64,000 nt of DNA from Roseburia sp. (GTDB lineage: Bacteria > Bacillota > Clostridia > Lachnospirales > Lachnospiraceae). Under the pieces are notes generated by a model that ran no database searches, had not been told where the DNA came from, and worked only from the letters and a program-made list of their open reading frames with translations. The DNA lies in the NCBI GenBank assembly GCA_019421345.1, contig JAHZFL010000006.1, forward strand, positions 67,046 to 131,045. The letters run 5' to 3'. Shown here in pieces: positions 17,140-24,963 of this stretch (position 1 is its first letter; each line of letters starts with the position of its first letter). A program made the position numbers and the translations under genes.

Positions 17140-18411
17140 ATGGCTGAGAAAATGAAAGTTGCGATCGTGGGACTTGGAAGCAGAGGACTTCAGGTATATG
17201 CGCCGATCATCGAACAGAATGCGGAGAAAATGGAGCTGGTTGCGGTCGCGGATATTCTGGAGGAACGAGTGCAGGAGGCAAAAGAGAGATACCATTTGAA
17301 GGAGGAAAACTGTTTTCACAGTGCAAAGGAGCTGCTGGAGGCGGAGCGCCTAGCAGACGTTATGTTTATCTGTACGCAGGATCGGGAGCATGTGGAGCAG
17401 GCGGTTGCAGCGATCAAAAAGGGCTATCATATTCTTTTGGAGAAGCCGGTTTCGCCGAATGTACAAGAGTGCGATTTATTATTAAAGACAGCAGAGCAAT
17501 ACCAAAGAAAGGTATGCGTCTGTCATGTACTTCGCTATACACCGTTTTACAGCAAGATCAAGCAAATGCTCTCAGACGGTGCGGTTGGACGGGTCATGAA
17601 CATTCAGGCGCGGGAGGACGTTGGATTTTTCCATCAGGCGCACTCGTTTGTCCGCGGAAACTGGAGGGACGCAGACGAAACCAGCCCGATGATTCTTGCA
17701 AAGTGCTGTCATGATATGGATATTCTTGTCTGGCTGGCAGATTCCGGGTGCGAGCAGGTATCCTCTTTTGGAGACTTGTCATGGTTTCGGGAGGAAAACG
17801 CGCCGAAAGGAGCGGCAGCGTACTGCCTTTCGGGCTGTGCAGCAAAGGAAACCTGCCCGTATGATGCGGAAAAGATTTACATTTTTGATAAGAGCACGGG
17901 AGTGCGACATGGCGCTGGCTGGCCGGCAAATACGTTTGTGCTCCACCCCGATGAGGATTCTGTCAGAGAAGCCCTAAAGGAAGGTCCGTATGGAAGATGC
18001 GTGTATCACTGCGATAATAATGTGGTCGATCATCAGGTCGTAAATCTGAAAATGAAAAACGGAATTACAGTCACATTTTCCATGTGCGCATTCAGCGCAA
18101 CCTGCAATCGAACCATTAAGATTATGGGAACGATGGGGCAGATCGAGGGAGACATGGGGAAAAATATGATTTATTATACCCCGTTCGGCAAAGAGACGGA
18201 AGAAATTGATCTGACAAAGCTGACAGACGATTTCAGCGGACACGGCGGCGGAGATGTGCGAATGGTGCAGCAGGTCTGCGACTATATTATGGAGGGGACG
18301 AAAAGTCCCTCCATTACAGCGCTGGCAGTTTCACTGGAAAGCCATTATATTGCACTGGCGGCAGAGCGCTCAAGGCTGCAAAACGGCTGCGCCGTAACGC
18401 CGCAAAATTAA
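17140..18411 (+). CDS. Gfo/Idh/MocA family NAD(P)-dependent oxidoreductase
   Basis: Cytoplasmic sugar or cyclitol dehydrogenase-like protein, 423 aa. The N-terminal Rossmann motif is VAIVGLGSRG, followed by the family EKP signature (LLEKPVS). The C-terminal alpha/beta domain holds a cysteine cluster, LSGCAAKETCPYDAEK, seen in one branch of this family and of unknown role. The substrate is not identifiable. ATG 17140 is used with GGGTGGAG nine bases upstream; GTG 17125 is in frame but overlaps that site. It lies between the GH16 and DUF4091 genes with short gaps, so the three probably form one operon for an unusual or modified sugar. Confidence 0.85.
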   Translation: MAEKMKVAIVGLGSRGLQVYAPIIEQNAEKMELVAVADILEERVQEAKERYHLKEENCFHSAKELLEAERLADVMFICTQDREHVEQAVAAIKKGYHILLEKPVSPNVQECDLLLKTAEQYQRKVCVCHVLRYTPFYSKIKQMLSDGAVGRVMNIQAREDVGFFHQAHSFVRGNWRDADETSPMILAKCCHDMDILVWLADSGCEQVSSFGDLSWFREENAPKGAAAYCLSGCAAKETCPYDAEKIYIFDKSTGVRHGAGWPANTFVLHPDEDSVREALKEGPYGRCVYHCDNNVVDHQVVNLKMKNGITVTFSMCAFSATCNRTIKIMGTMGQIEGDMGKNMIYYTPFGKETEEIDLTKLTDDFSGHGGGDVRMVQQVCDYIMEGTKSPSITALAVSLESHYIALAAERSRLQNGCAVTPQN

Positions 18412-18433
18412 TCGCATTGGAATGGAGATTCAT

Positions 18434-20071
18434 ATGGGACAACAGTATCAGGGAATTTTAACAGAAAAAGAAGAATTTTTATATCCCGACAGCCCGCTTG
18501 CTGATCTTCCTGAGACATTGCACATCGCAATGGCGGCGAACGGAAAACCGGGGATTCAGCTCTTACTGCAGACAAATTCGCAAAACGTGCAGATGCGTCT
18601 GGAAGGAGAGGGATTTTTGGCAGAATGGTACGAGATGCGTGCGATTCCGGTCGAATATAATACAGGAGACGGAGAGAATCAGGGTGGGGCAATGGTTCTT
18701 ATGGATCCTCCGGCAGAAAAACCCGGATATGCGACGAGAAAAGCGCCTTTTTTTGTCTATGACTGTCTGGAGTGCAGAGCGAATGGTAATATTTCGGTCA
18801 AGGATGGCAGGGCGGCGGTTTATTTTTGCCTGACGGCAGAGCGGGGCTTAAAGCCGGGCGAGCATACGGTATTCGTCAACGTGCAGATGGAGGAAGGCAG
18901 CTATCGGTGCCGGCTGACGGTGCGTGTATATGGCGTGCAGATTCCAGAAAACACCTTCTGGCTGACGAATTGGTTTTCCAAGGAAGCGATCTGCAGATTT
19001 CATGGGGTAAAAGAGGATACAGAGGCATATTTGCAGATGCTTCAAAAATATGTACAGGCGATGCGGAATATGCATCAAAATGTATTTTTTATCCAGTTGG
19101 ACGAGAAGTGCGTAGTGTCAAGAGAGCCCTATCAGTTTGATTTTGAATACCTGACACCGGAGATTTCCTGCTTTTTTGATGCCGGTATGCAGTACATGGA
19201 ATTGGGAGTTTTGCTGGATCGCGGTTTTTTGGCGGACGGTACGCCCAATATGTATACAGACTGCTTCACCTGTGCGATGGCAAAGGATGTTCCGGTCGAT
19301 TCCGTGGAAGGCTATGAGATCACGGTGCGGTTTGTGAAAAGTCTTGCCGCATATTTAAAGGCGCATGGCTGGGAGGAGAAGGTGCTGTTTCATGTACATG
19401 ACGAGCCGGATATTCATTATAAGGATAGGCAAGCACTGGATGCAAGAAGGCGGCAATATTATCTGGCGGCAGGAATTTTAAGAAAATATATTCCGCAAAT
19501 CCGTATCATTGAAGCCGTAGACTCGGCAGAATTTTATGGAGGAATTGACATCTGGGTACCGGGAACGGCAGGATATGAAAAGCGGAAAGCGGAGTTTGAT
19601 AAGCTGATCGAACTCGGAGAAACGGTATGGACGTATGTCTGCTGCGGGCCGGAGGGATACTGGCTGAATCGCTTCCTGGATTTTGCGCTATTGAAAGGAC
19701 GGCTATTGTTCTGGGGCTGTGCGAAAAACAGGATTTCGGGATTCCTGCACTGGGGGCTCAATCAGTTTCCACAGGATATGAACCCGTATGAGGGAACGAG
19801 CTGCCCGAATCACACGGGAATCGGAACAAACTTCCCGTGCGGCGATTCATTTCTTCTGTATCCGGGAGCGGATGGACCGAATCTTGGCATGCGCATGGAA
19901 GCACAGCGGCGAGGCGCCGAGGATGCGGCGCTGTGGCAGCTTTTGCGCGAAAAAGACAGCAGACTGCACGATGAGTTGATCGGAACAGTATTTACCAATA
20001 ATGAAACCTATGACGATGATCCGGTAAAGTTTCAAGAGGTGTATGAAAAATTGCTGGAGGCGTTGGAGTAA
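18434..20071 (+). CDS. DUF4091 domain protein, GH123-like
   Basis: Protein of 545 aa with no signal peptide or membrane helix. The N-terminal 170 residues look like a beta-sandwich; the rest resembles a TIM-barrel with the DUF4091 tail (YLAAGILRKY, then IDIWVPG and FWGCAKNRISGFLHWGLN). HVHDEPD (D323/E324) matches the acidic Asp-Glu pair used in substrate-assisted catalysis by GH123 N-acetyl-beta-galactosaminidases, so a glycosidase is likely but the sugar is uncertain. ATG 18434 follows ATGGAG at seven bases; an in-frame ATG at 18422 lies inside that site. It is the last gene of the carbohydrate island, followed by a strong hairpin. Confidence 0.78.
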   Translation: MGQQYQGILTEKEEFLYPDSPLADLPETLHIAMAANGKPGIQLLLQTNSQNVQMRLEGEGFLAEWYEMRAIPVEYNTGDGENQGGAMVLMDPPAEKPGYATRKAPFFVYDCLECRANGNISVKDGRAAVYFCLTAERGLKPGEHTVFVNVQMEEGSYRCRLTVRVYGVQIPENTFWLTNWFSKEAICRFHGVKEDTEAYLQMLQKYVQAMRNMHQNVFFIQLDEKCVVSREPYQFDFEYLTPEISCFFDAGMQYMELGVLLDRGFLADGTPNMYTDCFTCAMAKDVPVDSVEGYEITVRFVKSLAAYLKAHGWEEKVLFHVHDEPDIHYKDRQALDARRRQYYLAAGILRKYIPQIRIIEAVDSAEFYGGIDIWVPGTAGYEKRKAEFDKLIELGETVWTYVCCGPEGYWLNRFLDFALLKGRLLFWGCAKNRISGFLHWGLNQFPQDMNPYEGTSCPNHTGIGTNFPCGDSFLLYPGADGPNLGMRMEAQRRGAEDAALWQLLREKDSRLHDELIGTVFTNNETYDDDPVKFQEVYEKLLEALE

Positions 20072-20083
20072 GATGTCTTTGAA

Positions 20084-20118
20084 GGGGCAGTCTTTGTGCG
20101 TATCACAAGGACTGCCCC
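20084..20118 (+). terminator. Strong hairpin terminator after the DUF4091 gene
   Basis: A 15-bp stem with one G-U pair: 20084-20098 pairs 20104-20118 around loop CGTAT. Only TT-G-TT follows, where the 38-base repeat begins, so any original T run may have been interrupted by the repeat. Confidence 0.75.
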
Positions 20119-20121
20119 TTG

Positions 20122-20159
20122 TTGACATAAGAGCGGCTCGCAAAGCGTGCCGCTCGTTG
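20122..20159 (+). repeat. 38-base hairpin repeat, copy 2
   Basis: Second copy of the element at 1021-1058, in the same orientation and again directly after a terminator hairpin of a plus-strand gene. Here the stem is fully Watson-Crick (GAGCGGC/GCCGCTC plus CGC/GCG, loop AAA). It fills the gap between two convergent genes and ends four bases before the stop of the minus-strand lipoprotein gene. Confidence 0.75.
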
Positions 20160-20162
20160 GCT

Positions 20163-20765
20163 TTATTCATAAGTGATGAGAAAGACCTTTTCGGCAAGAA
20201 ATTCCCCGGAGGGCTGCTGTTTGCCATAGACGGCAACCGAGGACTGGCTTTTTAAGTCGTCGCGCGTGGCATCAGAATAGGATGCTTTTCCGGTTTCTGT
20301 GTTTAGGGATGCCTTCCGGAAGCTGCAAGCTTCTCCGTATACGATAGAAATGCTGCTGCCTGCGGCGGCAGAAGGGTCTGCGGCGGCTATGCTGGACGTG
20401 CCGTCCTCGCTTTGTGTCAGCGGGGAGAGGGAAAAGCCGTTCTCCGAAAGCGCAGCAACGTCTCCGAGCATATCTGCTGAATCTAAAAATGCTGAGGCGT
20501 CCGCGGGAGGCGCTTCCGTACTGTCAGCAGCGGGCGTATCGGCTGATGTGTCTGTGTTTGCCGGCATGTTGTCTGCTGTCTGGGTGTCTTGTTCCGGCTT
20601 GGGCATCTGGGGCGAGGGGTGCTCGCTTTTTGCCGGTGCGGTCTGTGCGCTGGTTTGGTTTGACTGCATCTCGGCAGTGGGTGTTTCTCCCGTGCCGCCG
20701 CACCCGATGAGACTGACTGTGCACAGCAGTATGGCTGCGCTTGCTGCAAATTTTGTGTGTTTCAT
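20163..20765 (-). CDS. Hypothetical lipoprotein with low-complexity linker
   Basis: Surface-anchored lipoprotein of 200 aa. A short basic start and hydrophobic core end in lipobox LIGC at residue 22. A linker rich in Thr, Ala, Pro, Ser and Gln fills residues 25-95. The C-terminal region of about 100 residues contains YGEACSFRKASLNTETGKASYSD and VAVYGKQQPSGEFLAEKVFLIT, a short beta-rich domain I cannot assign. The AAAGGCGG site upstream of ATG 20765 and the signal sequence support this strand over the overlapping plus-strand frame. It converges on the DUF4091 gene and is divergent from the SCIFF locus. Function unknown. Confidence 0.75.
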   Translation of the reverse strand: MKHTKFAASAAILLCTVSLIGCGGTGETPTAEMQSNQTSAQTAPAKSEHPSPQMPKPEQDTQTADNMPANTDTSADTPAADSTEAPPADASAFLDSADMLGDVAALSENGFSLSPLTQSEDGTSSIAAADPSAAAGSSISIVYGEACSFRKASLNTETGKASYSDATRDDLKSQSSVAVYGKQQPSGEFLAEKVFLITYE

Positions 20766-20903
20766 TTGAAATTCCGCCTTTCTTAGATTGTGATAGATTG
20801 TGTCATCGCGTTTATCTTAGTCCGAAAATGCTTAAAATCTTCTGGAAGTAATCTTGAATTTTGGGAGGGGGTTTCAAGATAAGGAGAAGCCATGCTGCCC
20901 GCA

Positions 20904-20959
20904 CTTGACGGCATAACCACATTATGATAAAATAGGAAGAAACTGGCGAGAATCATTCT
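20904..20959 (+). promoter_or_regulatory. SCIFF promoter with a downstream Fur/PerR-like palindrome
   Basis: TTGACG (20904-20909), 17 bases, TAAAAT (20927-20932) is a good vegetative promoter. Just after the expected transcription start lies the palindrome AGAATCATTCT (20949-20959), within GAGAATCATTCTTA. This resembles the core of Fur/PerR boxes and sits where a repressor would block initiation. Confidence 0.6.
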
Positions 20960-21003
20960 TATTCAAAGCCACAAACAAGATTGATAGAATGGAGATAAGG
21001 ATT

Positions 21004-21147
21004 ATGGAGAGAATTCAGACATTACAGACACGAAACTTATGTGAGAGTGCAGAGAACGGCGGCTGCGGCGAGTGCCAGACGTCTTGTCAGTCTGCATGCA
21101 AAACAAGCTGTGGTGTGGCAAACCAGTCTTGTGAGAATAATAAGTAA
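21004..21147 (+). CDS. scfA: SCIFF ranthipeptide precursor
   Basis: Ribosomally made precursor of 47 aa, a member of the SCIFF family (six cysteines in forty-five residues) nearly universal in Clostridia. Cysteines at 21, 24, 28, 32, 36 and 43 follow the family pattern (CGECQTSCQSACKTSC, then NQSC). The maturase next door links cysteines to neighbouring residues by thioethers. This copy has a seventh cysteine at position 13 and an N-terminal half (MERIQTLQTRNLC) unlike the usual Lys-rich leader. ATGGAGATAAGG gives the ribosome site. The product's role is unsettled; signalling has been proposed for relatives. A long hairpin separates it from the maturase. Confidence 0.95.
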   Translation: MERIQTLQTRNLCESAENGGCGECQTSCQSACKTSCGVANQSCENNK

Positions 21148-21167
21148 GAACAGGCAATAGAACAATG

Positions 21168-21237
21168 AAATGCTGTCAAGGATGCGCATCCGTATTCCGG
21201 GAGGAATCCTCCTGAATATCGGGTGCGCTTGGCATTT
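21168..21237 (+). promoter_or_regulatory. Long hairpin between SCIFF precursor and maturase
   Basis: AAATGC (21168-21173) pairs GCATTT (21232-21237), with further pairing inward (GCGCATCC with GGGTGCGC; CCGTATTC with GAATATCGG, one bulge; GGAGG with CCTCC). No T run follows, so it more likely protects or partly attenuates the message than terminates it. It would favour many precursors per maturase. Confidence 0.65.
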
Positions 21238-21288
21238 ATATAAGAAAGTAAAAGAGTGTATATTGCCAATAGAAAAGGAGAAATTACA

Positions 21289-22698
21289 TTGGTACATCAA
21301 TACAAATTAAATGGTTATAACATGGTTTTGGACACCTGCTCGGGCGCGGTGCATGTGGTGGATGAGATTGCGTATGATATGATCGCGCTGTATCCGACAC
21401 ATACGGCCGACGAGATCGTGGCGCAGATGCTTGAAAAATATCAGGGGCGAGAGGATGTCACCGAGGAGGAGCTGCGCCTTTGCCTGCAGGATATTCGGGG
21501 CTTGGCGGAAAGCGGGCAGCTCTATACGGAAGACACCTTTGAGCCGCTTGCGGGAACCTTTAAGGAGCGCGCCGGCAATGTTGTCAAGGCGCTTTGCCTG
21601 CATGTGGCGCATACCTGTAATCTGAACTGCTCCTACTGCTTTGCAAGTCAGGGAAAGTATCATGGCGAACGGGCGCTGATGACCTTTGAGGTTGGCAAGC
21701 GGGCGCTTGATTTTCTGATCGAAAATTCGGGCAGCAGGCGAAACCTTGAGGTCGATTTTTTTGGCGGAGAGCCATTGATGAACTGGGATGTCGTAAAGAG
21801 ACTGGTGGAGTATGCACGTTCCATAGAAGATGCGCATAACAAAAAATTCCGCTTTACCTTAACGACAAACGGAATGCTGATTGACGACGACGTGATCGCG
21901 TTTGCCAATCGGGAAATGAGCAACGTTGTCTTAAGTCTTGACGGGCGCAGGGAGATACATGACAGTACCCGTGTGGACTATGCCGGAAACGGAAGCTATG
22001 ATGTCATCGTGCCGAAGTTTCAGAAGCTGGTTCAGGCGCGCGGTAATAAAAATTATTACATACGCGGCACGTTTACGCATGCCAATCCGGATTTCACAAA
22101 GGATGTATTCCATATGGCGGATCTGGGCTTTACAGAGCTTAGCATGGAGCCGGTCGTAACTGCGCCGGGCGATCCTGCGGCGCTTACTCCTGAGGATATT
22201 GAGATCGTCAAGGAGCAGTATGAGATTCTTGCAAAAGAGATGATAAAACGCAAAAAAGAAGGACGTGGCTTTACCTTCTATCACTATATGATCGATCTTA
22301 CGGAAGGACCGTGTATTTATAAGCGCATTTCCGGCTGCGGTTCGGGAACGGAATACATGGCGGTGACGCCGTGGGGAGACCTTTATCCCTGTCACCAGTT
22401 TGTCGGAGACGATAGCTGTAAGCTGGGAGACATCTGGAACGGCGTGACGAACACAGAGCTTCGGGGTGAATTTAAAACCTGTAACGCCTATGCAAGAGAG
22501 GAATGCGCCTCCTGCTGGGCGAAGCTTTACTGCTCTGGCGGCTGTTCTGCAAATGCTTATCACGCGACAGGTACGATCCGCGGCGTCTATGAGCCGGGAT
22601 GTGATCTGTTCAGAAAGAGAATAGAGTGTGCGATCATGATGAAGGCTGCCGAGGAGGCAGACAACGGAGAAGCGCGGCATGCAGACGCCGATCGCTGA
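21289..22698 (+). CDS. scfB: SCIFF radical SAM maturase
   Basis: Radical SAM/SPASM enzyme, 469 aa, that forms thioether cross-links in the SCIFF peptide. The SAM cluster motif is C110-x3-C114-x2-C117 (HTCNLNCSYCF). The SPASM region near the C-terminus has cysteines in SGCGSGTEYM, LYPCHQF and ECASCWAKLYCSGGC for auxiliary iron-sulfur clusters. The N-terminal 90 residues form the peptide-recognition (RRE-like) region. I place the start at TTG 21289 behind AAAAGGAG because the protein then begins MVHQYKLNGYN, the family's standard start; the frame is open upstream. The last 20 bases overlap the next gene, suggesting coupled translation. Confidence 0.95.
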   Translation: MVHQYKLNGYNMVLDTCSGAVHVVDEIAYDMIALYPTHTADEIVAQMLEKYQGREDVTEEELRLCLQDIRGLAESGQLYTEDTFEPLAGTFKERAGNVVKALCLHVAHTCNLNCSYCFASQGKYHGERALMTFEVGKRALDFLIENSGSRRNLEVDFFGGEPLMNWDVVKRLVEYARSIEDAHNKKFRFTLTTNGMLIDDDVIAFANREMSNVVLSLDGRREIHDSTRVDYAGNGSYDVIVPKFQKLVQARGNKNYYIRGTFTHANPDFTKDVFHMADLGFTELSMEPVVTAPGDPAALTPEDIEIVKEQYEILAKEMIKRKKEGRGFTFYHYMIDLTEGPCIYKRISGCGSGTEYMAVTPWGDLYPCHQFVGDDSCKLGDIWNGVTNTELRGEFKTCNAYAREECASCWAKLYCSGGCSANAYHATGTIRGVYEPGCDLFRKRIECAIMMKAAEEADNGEARHADADR

Positions 22699-24010
22699 TT
22701 TTGTCAGGGCCTATGCAAAAGCGGATGGCGTTCGTTTTCATATGCCGGGGCATAAGGGAAAGGCATTTCTCGGCTGTGAGCCGTATGACATCACAGAGAT
22801 TACGGGAGCGGATGCGCTTTATGAGGCAGAGGGGATCATAGCGGAGAGCGAGAAAAATGCGGCTAAGCTGTTTGGAACAAGGGCAACATTCTATTCCACA
22901 GAGGGCTCGAGCCAGTGCATCCGGGCGATGCTTTTTCTGGCTGTCCGAGGCTGGCAGGGAAACGGCAGACCATATGTCATTGCAGCGCGCAATGCGCACA
23001 AGGCATTTTTGTACGCGGCGGCTCTTTTGGATATTGATGTTGTTTGGCTGTATCCGAAGAAGCTGCATGCCCTATGTAGCTGTCAGATTTTGCCGGAGCA
23101 GCTTGCTGAAGTGTTAAGCGAACAAAAGCAGCCTCCGGCAGCAGTCTATGTCACAAGCCCGGATTATCTCGGAGGGCAGCTTGCGTTAGGGGAGCTGGCA
23201 AGGATATGTCACCGCCACGGAACGATACTGGCAGTTGATAACGCGCATGGCGCTTATCTTCACTTTATGGAGGAACGCACACATCCCATGGACGTCGGGG
23301 CGGATATTTGCTGTGATTCTGCGCATAAAACACTTCCGGTGCTGACGGGCGGGGCGTATTTACATATTGCAAAAACAGCTCCAAAGCAGCTTGGAGAGGA
23401 AGCCAGACAGGCGTTGGCGTTGTTTGGCTCTACCAGCCCGTCTTATCTGACGCTTGCCTCTTTGGATTTGTGCAACGCATATCTGGCAGAGCATTATCGC
23501 AAACGGCTGTCGGATACGATGGAAAGTCTTGCAAAGCTGCGCTGTCTGTTAAGGGGAAACAGTTGGCGGATAGAGGAGAGCGATCCGTTAAAGCTGACGG
23601 TGCGTATGCCGGATGAGGACGTTCGTTTCAGACTGATGGAGCGGCTGCGCGGAGCGAGGATTGCGTATGAATATGCTGATATGGAATACCTTGTTTTTAT
23701 GGTAACCCCGGAAAATGACAGAGCGGATTATGACAGACTGCTGGCGGCAATGGGGATGAATGATGCGCCTTATCAGGACAAAAAGGAGTGGAGTCCCGTG
23801 TCATGCAGACAGGTCTGCTCCGTGCGGGAGGCGTTTTTTGCACCGCAGGAGCGGGTGAAAACAGAGTGCGCCATCGGGCGTGTCTGCGGGGCGCCGTCAG
23901 TGGGCTGCCCTCCGGCAGTGCCGATCGCTGCAGCGGGAGAGCTTATTGATGAAAATGCGGCTGCATTGTTAAAATATTATGGAAATGATACGGTAGTGGT
24001 TCTGCGGTGA
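22679..24010 (+). CDS. PLP-dependent Orn/Lys/Arg decarboxylase family protein
   Basis: Fold-type I PLP enzyme, 443 aa, of the Orn/Lys/Arg decarboxylase superfamily, short form. HMPGHKGKAF (21-30) is the family opening, SSQC follows, and DSAHKTLPVLTGG gives the PLP-binding lysine K217. The C-terminal domain is reduced compared with large inducible decarboxylases, like the YaaO/SpeA-type proteins of Firmicutes, so agmatine, cadaverine or another amine product is possible. The ATG overlaps the SCIFF maturase by 20 bases, so the two are cotranscribed and probably coupled. Whether the enzyme has any role in the peptide system is unknown; the overlap may only reflect compaction. Confidence 0.88.
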   Translation: MQTPIADFVRAYAKADGVRFHMPGHKGKAFLGCEPYDITEITGADALYEAEGIIAESEKNAAKLFGTRATFYSTEGSSQCIRAMLFLAVRGWQGNGRPYVIAARNAHKAFLYAAALLDIDVVWLYPKKLHALCSCQILPEQLAEVLSEQKQPPAAVYVTSPDYLGGQLALGELARICHRHGTILAVDNAHGAYLHFMEERTHPMDVGADICCDSAHKTLPVLTGGAYLHIAKTAPKQLGEEARQALALFGSTSPSYLTLASLDLCNAYLAEHYRKRLSDTMESLAKLRCLLRGNSWRIEESDPLKLTVRMPDEDVRFRLMERLRGARIAYEYADMEYLVFMVTPENDRADYDRLLAAMGMNDAPYQDKKEWSPVSCRQVCSVREAFFAPQERVKTECAIGRVCGAPSVGCPPAVPIAAAGELIDENAAALLKYYGNDTVVVLR

Positions 24011-24042
24011 TCCGCAAAACCTTTGCCGTATTTTTATTTTTT
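23988..24042 (+). terminator. Intrinsic terminator overlapping the decarboxylase stop
   Basis: Nested stems ATACGG/CCGTAT, GGTT/AACC and TGCGG/CCGCA around loop TGAT, followed by TTTTTATTTTTT. It starts inside the coding sequence and ends two bases before the flgM sigma-28 -35 element. Confidence 0.85.
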
Positions 24043-24044
24043 GC

Positions 24045-24071
24045 TAAGGAAAAGGGGAAAATAACCGATAT
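24045..24071 (+). promoter_or_regulatory. Sigma-28 promoter of the flgM operon
   Basis: TAAG (24045-24048), 15 bases, ACCGATAT (24064-24071) fits the flagellar sigma factor consensus TAAA-N15-GCCGATAA. It implies that flgM feeds back on its own sigma factor. Confidence 0.75.
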
Positions 24072-24116
24072 AAAAATTAGAAAATTTATTTGAGATAGAA
24101 GAAAGGAGATGCCATT

Positions 24117-24398
24117 ATGCGTATAGAGGCTTATAGTCAGGTAGCGAAGGTTTATGGGGCAAATCAGACGGTGGGAAAGACGAGCGCGTCAAAGACGGCG
24201 TCAGGACGTGATGAAGTCCAGATTTCCTCATTTGGTCATGATTATCAGGTTGCAAAGCAGGCAGTCGCAGACACTCCCGATATGAGGCAGCAGCGTGTTT
24301 CGGAAGTTGCAGCAAAGGTAAATTCCGGCAGATACGAGGTTTCCGCAGAGGATTTTGCGGCAAAGCTTTTAGATAAATATCGGTCATTTATGATATGA
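24117..24398 (+). CDS. flgM: Anti-sigma-28 factor FlgM
   Basis: Small protein of 93 aa that holds the flagellar sigma factor inactive until the hook is complete. The N-terminal half is disordered and Ser/Lys/Thr-rich. The C-terminal sigma-binding part shows RQQRVSEVAAKVNSGRYEVSAEDFAAKLLDKY, in which the conserved V-x-x-I/V-K-x3-G-x-Y pattern is clear. GAAAGGAGATG precedes the ATG. It opens the late flagellar operon under a sigma-28 promoter, the classical arrangement. Confidence 0.93.
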   Translation: MRIEAYSQVAKVYGANQTVGKTSASKTASGRDEVQISSFGHDYQVAKQAVADTPDMRQQRVSEVAAKVNSGRYEVSAEDFAAKLLDKYRSFMI

Positions 24399-24436
24399 TC
24401 GGATGAACAGACGCATGAGAGAAGTGAGGAAAGATT

Positions 24437-24949
24437 GTGGCTAGTTTGATGCAGGAGCTTTTAGAGGTCCTAGAGGAAGAAGAAAAGCAATACCGGAATT
24501 TGATCGCATTGAATGATACAAAGAGAGATGCCGTGATCAAGCCGGATCTTGAGGTGCTTGGCAAGGTGACGGCACAGGAGCAGGAACTGGCGAGTCTGCT
24601 GCTGAATCTTGCGAATAAGCGGGGCGGTATCTTAAACGATATGGCGATCGTGCTCGGCAAGGAGCCGGGGGATATGACGATTCAAAAGATGATCGGTTAT
24701 CTGGAAAGCCAGCCGGAGGAACAGCGGGTGCTGGCGGAGCGCAGAGACAGGCTTTTAGAGGTCGGCAGTCAGCTTAAGCTTATGAATGCGCAGAATGAGG
24801 CGCTGCTAAGGCAGGCGCAGGAAATGGTAGAGTTTGATCTTACGCTGCTGCGGAGTATGCGGCAGGCGCCGGAGACGGCGAATTATGATAAAAATGCTTA
24901 CAATACGGGAGAATTGCTTGGCGGCAGTGGCTTTGACGCGAAGCAATAG
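24437..24949 (+). CDS. flgN: Flagellar export chaperone FlgN
   Basis: Cytoplasmic helical chaperone, 170 aa, that holds FlgK and FlgL monomers for export. The sequence is almost entirely amphipathic helix with heptad-like Leu spacing (LLEVLEEEEKQYRNLIALNDTKRDAV, then EQELASLLLNLANKRGG), typical of FlgN. The start is GTG 24437 behind TGAGGAAAG. It sits between flgM and the first flgK, the standard order. Sequence identity alone would be weak in this family; the position makes the call. Confidence 0.85.
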   Translation: MASLMQELLEVLEEEEKQYRNLIALNDTKRDAVIKPDLEVLGKVTAQEQELASLLLNLANKRGGILNDMAIVLGKEPGDMTIQKMIGYLESQPEEQRVLAERRDRLLEVGSQLKLMNAQNEALLRQAQEMVEFDLTLLRSMRQAPETANYDKNAYNTGELLGGSGFDAKQ

Positions 24950-24963
24950 AAGGAGGAAAACAC

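Noticed and set aside
20299..20769. 156-codon plus-strand frame opposite the lipoprotein gene
   Set aside because: The minus-strand frame has a good signal peptide, lipobox and ribosome site; the plus-strand translation looks like a shadow of its Ala/Thr/Ser-rich linker.
21931..22680. 249-codon minus-strand frame inside the SCIFF maturase
   Set aside because: It lies wholly within a clearly recognised radical SAM gene and has no family features.
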